From positions 7,790,211 to 7,854,210 of the forward strand of contig NZ_KQ976354.1 in NCBI RefSeq assembly GCF_000346485.2: DNA of 64,000 nt, written 5' to 3'. Shown in pieces: positions 59,721 through 64,000 of the stretch; positions within the stretch are counted from its first letter, which is position 1; each line of letters opens with the position of its first letter. This stretch comes from Scytonema hofmannii PCC 7110 (GTDB lineage Bacteria; Cyanobacteriota; Cyanobacteriia; Cyanobacteriales; Nostocaceae). The translations under genes and the position numbers were made by a program. A model generated the notes under the pieces. It worked only from the letters and a program-made list of their open reading frames with translations, had not been told where the DNA came from and made no database searches.

Positions 59721-59938
59721 CGATGTTCTGACTCCGGTCACTGGGATGTGCCAGATATTACCGCAGTTGTTGCTAATTCTTACTCTTTTGTAGAACGCGG
59801 TATTATCACTGAAGAAGACTTACATTATTTCTTGTCGATTCACCACTAGAGTTGTATATCAGTCTCAATCGAGACTTCTTTAAAGGTACTGCTGTTGAGA
59901 AAGCTGCCAATGAGTATTTAGTGAGTGTGAATCGTTAG
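59721..59938 (+). pseudogene. Amidohydrolase-family C-terminal remnant, frameshifted
   Basis: The frame from 59721 reads CSDSGHWDVPDITAVVANSY, then SFVERGIITEEDLHYFLSIH, to TAG at 59847. The next frame resumes as PLELYISLNRDFFKGTAVEK and continues to TAG at 59936-59938. Together they match the last about 70 residues of metal-dependent amidohydrolases (the DIGHWDVPD and LYxSLNxDFFKGT blocks). No upstream part remains. It lies between the ATPase and the flavin monooxygenase, so an amide- or ester-cleaving step may once have belonged to this locus. Confidence 0.72.
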
Positions 59939-60037
59939 ACCAGTCATGACTAAGGATGGTAATTGTCCATATTGTCGTTCCTTTCTCCTCTTCCCTCACT
60001 TGCCATCCTTGGTCTTTTCTATTGGAATAATCAAACT

Positions 60038-61222
60038 ATGGTGCAACTTTTAGTTAAAGAATCAAAAAACTGGGTAGCAATTGCGTCTTCCATATCCAGC
60101 AAACTAGCTGCAAATGCTGTAGAACGCGACATCAAAGGGGGACTACCAGAAGAGGAAATTCAGCACCTGCGCTCCGGGGGGCTGCTACCTTTGGTAGTAC
60201 CTAAAGAATATGGTGGCATTGGGGCAACCTGGGTAGAAGGATTAAAAATTGTCCAAGAACTCTCTCAGATTGATGGCTCTGTAGGACAACTGTATGGTAA
60301 CCATCTCAACCTGACCGCTTTAGGTCATGTCTCTGGAACAAGGGAACAAAAAGACAGATACTACCGGGAAACTGCCGAAAAGAACCTTTTCTGGGCAAAC
60401 GCTATTAATACGCGAGATTCCAGACTAAAAATTGCCCCAGATGGCGAACACTTCCGTGTTAATGGAGTAAAAAGTTTTGGCACGGGTGTTGCTATTGCCG
60501 ATGTGCGGGTATTATCTGCAGTGCAAGATGGTGTAGAAATTCCCTTTTTGTTCGTCATTCCTAAAGATAGAGAAGGTGTGGTTTCTCATCAAGATTGGGA
60601 CAATTTTGGACAGCGACGCACGGACAGCAGTACCTTTACCTTCCACAATGTCTTGGTAAAGCAAGATGAAATTTTGGGATATCCTAATCCTCCTGATAGT
60701 GCTTTTGCTACATTTTTGGGAATCATCGCTCAATTAACGAAAACCTATGTATATTTGGGAATTGCTTCTGGATCGCTAGCGGTGGCTAAGGAATACACCA
60801 TAACCCAAACAAAACCTTGGATTACCTCTGGGGTAGAACGCGCTACAGCCGACCCTTATATTTTGCATCAGTACGGAGAATTGTGGACGCAACTGCAAGC
60901 AGCCATTGCCATTGCCGATCGCACCGCAGATCGAGTCCAACAGGCTTGGGAAAAAGATGTGAACTTAACTTCGCAAGAAAGAGGAGAAGTTGCGATCGCA
61001 GTTTTTGCCGCCAAAGCCTTTGCCACAAGAGTTGGACTGGATATTACGACTTCTATTTTTGAAGTTATGGGAACCCGTTCTACAGCTACTAAACACGGCT
61101 TTGACCGTTATTGGCGAGATTTCCGTACCTTCACATTGCACGATCCTGTGGATTACAAATTGCGTGATATTGGCAACTGGGTACTTAATCAAGAGTTACC
61201 CCAAGCAACGCAATATTCTTGA
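60038..61222 (+). CDS. Acyl-CoA-dehydrogenase-like flavin monooxygenase (SfnB/DszC group)
   Basis: 394 residues from ATG at 60038. The acyl-CoA dehydrogenase fold is shown by LRSGGLLPLVVPKEYGGIGA, IVQELSQIDGSVGQLYGNHL, NGVKSFGTGVAIADV, WDNFGQRRTDSSTFTFHNV and the C-terminal MGTRSTATKHGFDRYWRDFR with HDPVDYKLRDIG. The final blocks and the lack of a CoA-site Glu consensus place it with the FMNH2-dependent sulfur monooxygenases (SfnB, DszC). It may oxidise an organosulfur compound imported by the surrounding transport genes. Reduced flavin has to come from an unlinked reductase. Confidence 0.82.
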   Translation: MVQLLVKESKNWVAIASSISSKLAANAVERDIKGGLPEEEIQHLRSGGLLPLVVPKEYGGIGATWVEGLKIVQELSQIDGSVGQLYGNHLNLTALGHVSGTREQKDRYYRETAEKNLFWANAINTRDSRLKIAPDGEHFRVNGVKSFGTGVAIADVRVLSAVQDGVEIPFLFVIPKDREGVVSHQDWDNFGQRRTDSSTFTFHNVLVKQDEILGYPNPPDSAFATFLGIIAQLTKTYVYLGIASGSLAVAKEYTITQTKPWITSGVERATADPYILHQYGELWTQLQAAIAIADRTADRVQQAWEKDVNLTSQERGEVAIAVFAAKAFATRVGLDITTSIFEVMGTRSTATKHGFDRYWRDFRTFTLHDPVDYKLRDIGNWVLNQELPQATQYS

Positions 61223-61504
61223 CAGATTTGGGCAACGCCATACCTCCCACAGCTGCATAAGATGGGTTATTACCCATCTTATTTCTTAAATTTTAACACC
61301 TAAAGAATACGCCGAAATTACTCCCCAAGAAGTTCTAGCGAAAAAATAGCCATGGTAATTTTGGATTTTAGATTTTGGATTTTGAATTTTGGATTTTGGA
61401 TTGAAAAAGAGTCCTACATGAGTTGGGAACAAAAAGATGACAATTTTTACAGATTTACGAGTGCTTGGATGAAACCTTAGTCGAGATAATTTGTAATTCA
61501 TAAA
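61223..61504. repeat. Heptamer-type repeat region
   Basis: (GATTTTG/GATTTTA)n at 61360-61412, like 40872-40912, followed by the methyltransferase promoter region. Also a short imperfect hairpin ATAAGATGGGTTATTACCCATCTTAT at 61256-61281, past the monooxygenase stop, terminator-like. Confidence 0.75.
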
Positions 61505-62320
61505 ATGAAAACACTACCTGCTTACGACCCAACATTATTTGAAGGTGCTGCTTGGTATTATTCTCGTTACAGACCAAAGTACCCGCCTGTTTTATTTGAG
61601 CTGCTTGTAGAAAAATTTCATCTTAATGGTACGGGACGACTTCTTGACCTTGGTTGTGGCGCTGGATTGATTGCTATTCCTTTTTGTCACAATTTTCAAG
61701 AAGTTATTGGCATAGATCCTGACTCAGAGATGCTTAAAGAAGCACAACTACAAGCCAAAGCAGAGGGAGCAACAAATATCAGTTGGGTTCAACAACGAGC
61801 AGAATCTCTCTCTCCCGCCGTAGGTCAGTTCCGTTTAGTCACAATAGGTAGAGCTTTTCACTGGATGGAACGAGAACTCGTACTTGAAAAGATTTATGAG
61901 TTACTATCTGACGATGGTGCTATAGCCATTATCAAAACTCATGAAGATCCCTGGAACAGTAACCATCCATGGAAAACAACCGTAATTTCAGTTGTTAAGC
62001 GGTGGTTAGGAGAACAGCGTCGCACGGGTCAAGGTGGAAAGGGTGTTTGGACACCTATTGAGGTCTCCCACGAAGAAATCTTGGCGAAATCTCCTTTTCC
62101 TCGTCAAGCCCAATATGAAGTCAAATACGAAAAATCTTGGACAGTTGACAGTTACCTTGGTTATCTCTACTCTACAGCTTTTTGTTTACCCTCTTTTGTA
62201 GGAGACAACCGTGAAAATTTTGAAACTGATTTAAGAAGTTCTTTATTGGCTGTCGAACCATCAGGAAAGTTTACTGAAGAACTACCAATTACTGTCATTG
62301 CTGCTTGGAAGAAAGCATAA
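61505..62320 (+). CDS. Class I SAM-dependent methyltransferase
   Basis: 271 residues. Motif I LLDLGCGAGLIAIPF at about 46-60, VIGIDPDSEMLKEAQLQA with the acidic end of strand 2, and FRLVTIGRAFHWMERE as motif post I, all of the methyltransferase_11 kind. YDPTLFEGAAWYYSRYRPKY at the start is a conserved lead shared by a group of ubiquitous bacterial methyltransferases. Substrate unknown. It is 50 bases before the third binding protein and on the same strand, and might be in that transcript. Confidence 0.9.
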   Translation: MKTLPAYDPTLFEGAAWYYSRYRPKYPPVLFELLVEKFHLNGTGRLLDLGCGAGLIAIPFCHNFQEVIGIDPDSEMLKEAQLQAKAEGATNISWVQQRAESLSPAVGQFRLVTIGRAFHWMERELVLEKIYELLSDDGAIAIIKTHEDPWNSNHPWKTTVISVVKRWLGEQRRTGQGGKGVWTPIEVSHEEILAKSPFPRQAQYEVKYEKSWTVDSYLGYLYSTAFCLPSFVGDNRENFETDLRSSLLAVEPSGKFTEELPITVIAAWKKA

Positions 62321-62370
62321 AAAAGAATTCGGAATAACTGCCAATTACTGTAAATGGTTTAAAATTAATT

Positions 62371-63420
62371 ATGAACCGGGAACATCTACAGCAACGTCGT
62401 CTCTTTTTAAAGAGATTTATGCAGTATTCTCTGCTAGGAATATCTGGTTTCTCAGTTCCACTTATTGAAGAATTTGTAGAGAAAGCTCAAGCAGAAACAA
62501 AACCCTCTGGAATTAATACTAATGTCGTCCGAATGGGTTATCAAACGAGTGGCGATATTATTAGAATTAAAGGAGTTTTAGAACCACGTCTCAAAGAATT
62601 GGGCGTTTCTGTAGAGTGGGCACCTTTTCCTGCAGGTCCTCAACTGTTAGAAGCCATGAATGCCGATCGGGTTGATATTGGAAGTGTGGGAGAAACGCCT
62701 CCAATATTTGCTCAAGCCGCAGGAGCACAGCTTGTCTATATTGCTGGGCGTAAACCCAGTAAGGGTGAAGGTAGTGGTCTTATAGTTAGGCAAGATTCCC
62801 CCTTTCGGCGAGTAGCCGATCTTAAAGGTCAAAAAGTTATCTTTCAAAAGGGATCTGCTTCACACTATCTACTTTTAAGAGCTTTGCAAGAAGCAGGGTT
62901 AAAATTCAGTGATGTTCAAGCTGTCAGTTTGACTCCAGCAGAAGCCCGTGACGCATTTCTACAAAAAAAGATTGATGCTTGGGTAACTTGGGATCCCTTC
63001 TATGCTTTTGTGCAAAAAAATGCTGGTGCTCGTACTTTAAGAAATGCAGCACGAATTGCTACGCAGGGAGGATTTTATTTATCAAGACGTGAATTTGCCA
63101 CACAAAATCCTGGAGTGGTAAAAGTCATTTTAGAAGAAATAGACAAGTTAGGACAATGGGCTGAAGCTAATCCAACTGAGATTGTAAAAATTCTGGCTCC
63201 TGAGTTGAAACTTGAGCCATCTCTATTAGAAGTGGTAGTGCGTCGCCGTACTTATAGTTTGAGGAAGCTGACGCCGAGTATTGTTAAAGAACAACAGCGC
63301 ATTGCTGATGCATTTTATCAGGAAAAAGTCATACCTCGAAAAATCGATCTCAAGCAAGCGCTACTTACCCCTCAACAGTATGCAGCGATTACTCCTGCAA
63401 GATTAGTTAGTCAAAGATAA
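62371..63420 (+). CDS. Aliphatic-sulfonate-type substrate-binding protein (SsuA-like), second copy
   Basis: 349 residues. The N-terminus QQRRLFLKRFMQYSLLGISG resembles a twin-arginine signal, unlike the Sec-type leader of its paralogue at 56898. The body shares VRMGYQTSGDIIRIKGVLEP, VEWAPFPAGPQLLEAMNADR, GSVGETPPIFAQAAGA, FQKGSASHYLLLRALQEAG, and WVTWDPFYAFVQKNAG. The paralogue has IW where this has TW before DPF, and other pocket differences suggest a related but distinct ligand. Likely the third binding protein of one uptake locus. Confidence 0.92.
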   Translation: MNREHLQQRRLFLKRFMQYSLLGISGFSVPLIEEFVEKAQAETKPSGINTNVVRMGYQTSGDIIRIKGVLEPRLKELGVSVEWAPFPAGPQLLEAMNADRVDIGSVGETPPIFAQAAGAQLVYIAGRKPSKGEGSGLIVRQDSPFRRVADLKGQKVIFQKGSASHYLLLRALQEAGLKFSDVQAVSLTPAEARDAFLQKKIDAWVTWDPFYAFVQKNAGARTLRNAARIATQGGFYLSRREFATQNPGVVKVILEEIDKLGQWAEANPTEIVKILAPELKLEPSLLEVVVRRRTYSLRKLTPSIVKEQQRIADAFYQEKVIPRKIDLKQALLTPQQYAAITPARLVSQR

Positions 63421-63741
63421 GTAGATAGGCATAAATAAATTGAAGCAACCTTCGCGGCGGACGTTGTGTAATTAATTCTGTCCAGTTACTTATAAGTGGC
63501 AGCAAAACAAACTCAAATGTATTGCAATACTGCTCGGTTAAGGGAAAGTGAAGCCTAAAATTCCGAAGAAACTGTTCTCGTTTTATTTACGAGAACAAAA
63601 ATGAGAGAAATTTGTATAAATGAACCCACAAGAGATGAGCAAGTATCTCTCAAGAATGTTTATATTTAATTGAAAAAATCTCTAAACCTTGTCCCTTTTA
63701 ATTTTCTATCTAGTTCAACTATCTTCTACTACTAGATGATG
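63421..63741. other. Intergenic, 321 bases, with a hairpin
   Basis: GTTCTCGT-TTTATTT-ACGAGAAC (63574-63596) forms an 8-base-pair stem. The rest is A+T-rich, and probably holds the end of the insertion sequence whose transposase tail follows, but no terminal inverted repeat could be fixed. Confidence 0.6.
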
Positions 63742-64000
63742 TCAACTAGCGGTTGTAAAAATTGTAAAAGATAGTTGTTGCCGGGGAGTATAATTATTTC
63801 TATGACATCGTTTTTTAGTTTTAAATTTAGAACGAGTTTTCTTGATTACCCTCGGATTAGTTCTGCCTGAGGTTGGTGGTATTTGTAAGTCTAAGATTTC
63901 CCAGATTAACCAGCTAAAATATATATTCATATTCTCAAGAGAATGATTAACTTGCTGTTGAAACTGAGGAATAGCACGTCTGACAACTCTTAGTCGGATA
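63742..64000 (-). mobile_element. Insertion sequence, transposase C-terminal end (partial)
   Basis: The minus-strand frame enters from the right edge and ends at a TGA (63742-63744). It reads LRVVRRAIPQFQQQVNHSLE, FSWLIWEILDLQIPPTSGRT, NPRVIKKTRSKFKTKKR. The late NPRxIKKxxSxFxxK block is the usual tail of IS4-type (DDE) transposases in cyanobacteria. The catalytic part is outside the window, so intactness is unknown. Confidence 0.7.

Noticed and set aside
1..64000. tRNA, rRNA and CRISPR loci
   Set aside because: No T-loop-like GGTTCGAATCC, no rRNA segment and no repeat-spacer pattern noticed by eye; a dedicated covariance search would be decisive.

Overview
The window reads as a filamentous, probably heterocyst-forming cyanobacterium (Nostocales). 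Three things point there: many copies of the HIP1 octamer GCGATCGC, short tandem repeats with a 7-base period at more than ten places, and gene families typical of the group (SLH/OprB porins, a KirBac channel, a NB-ARC/WD40 protein, the ATP-synthase gene 1 protein). Genus is not decided by anything visible.

Layout. 1-447 holds the start of the atp gene 1 protein, running off the left edge. 0.5-12.5 kb is a mixed region: SGNH hydrolase, a 2-isopropylmalate synthase-like gene divergent from a GntR regulator, three toxin-antitoxin loci (two of them broken), a decayed peroxiredoxin-like gene, a cupin, a possible HEPN protein, a baeRF-type protein and a DUF1361 membrane protein. 12.7-19.9 kb carries a proline-rich secreted protein, a porin, a flavin monooxygenase and a lipoprotein. 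20.1-26.8 kb holds two complete ECF-type cobalt/nickel uptake systems facing each other, followed by a group II intron remnant, two small membrane proteins and an FTR1 iron permease, so 20-29 kb works as a transition-metal uptake island. 29.9-39.9 kb has a decayed two-partner-secretion exoprotein, a MOSC protein, a 1205-residue NB-ARC protein with 14 WD40 blades, a KirBac channel, a BON protein and an alpha/beta hydrolase. 40.3-44.6 kb carries infC and an unusual pair: an MFS-HEAT fusion protein plus a free cyclic-nucleotide-binding protein. 44.8-49 kb has a vanadium-haloperoxidase homologue lacking its catalytic histidine, a CadD-type transporter and a TetR/secreted-protein divergent pair.

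49-63.4 kb looks like a scavenging locus for organic sulfur or a related small organic molecule. It contains an FAD flavoprotein, a two-cluster ferredoxin, a substrate-binding protein and a 2-hydroxyacid dehydrogenase in one operon, an aldo/keto reductase, then on the other strand a porin, two SsuA-like binding proteins, an SsuB-like ATPase, an SfnB/DszC-like flavin monooxygenase and a methyltransferase. No membrane permease is visible, and an amidohydrolase remnant lies inside the locus. A transposase tail lies at the right edge.

A recurring theme is decay and repeat traffic: at least six pseudogenes, two families of fold-back elements (MITE-like), several palindromic repeat families, heptamer tandem repeats at gene boundaries, and one 28-base insertion that breaks a gene. 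No tRNA, rRNA or CRISPR array was seen. Start codons were moved inward from the longest reading frame wherever ribosome-binding sites, family alignment or repeat-derived 5' sequence argued for it.
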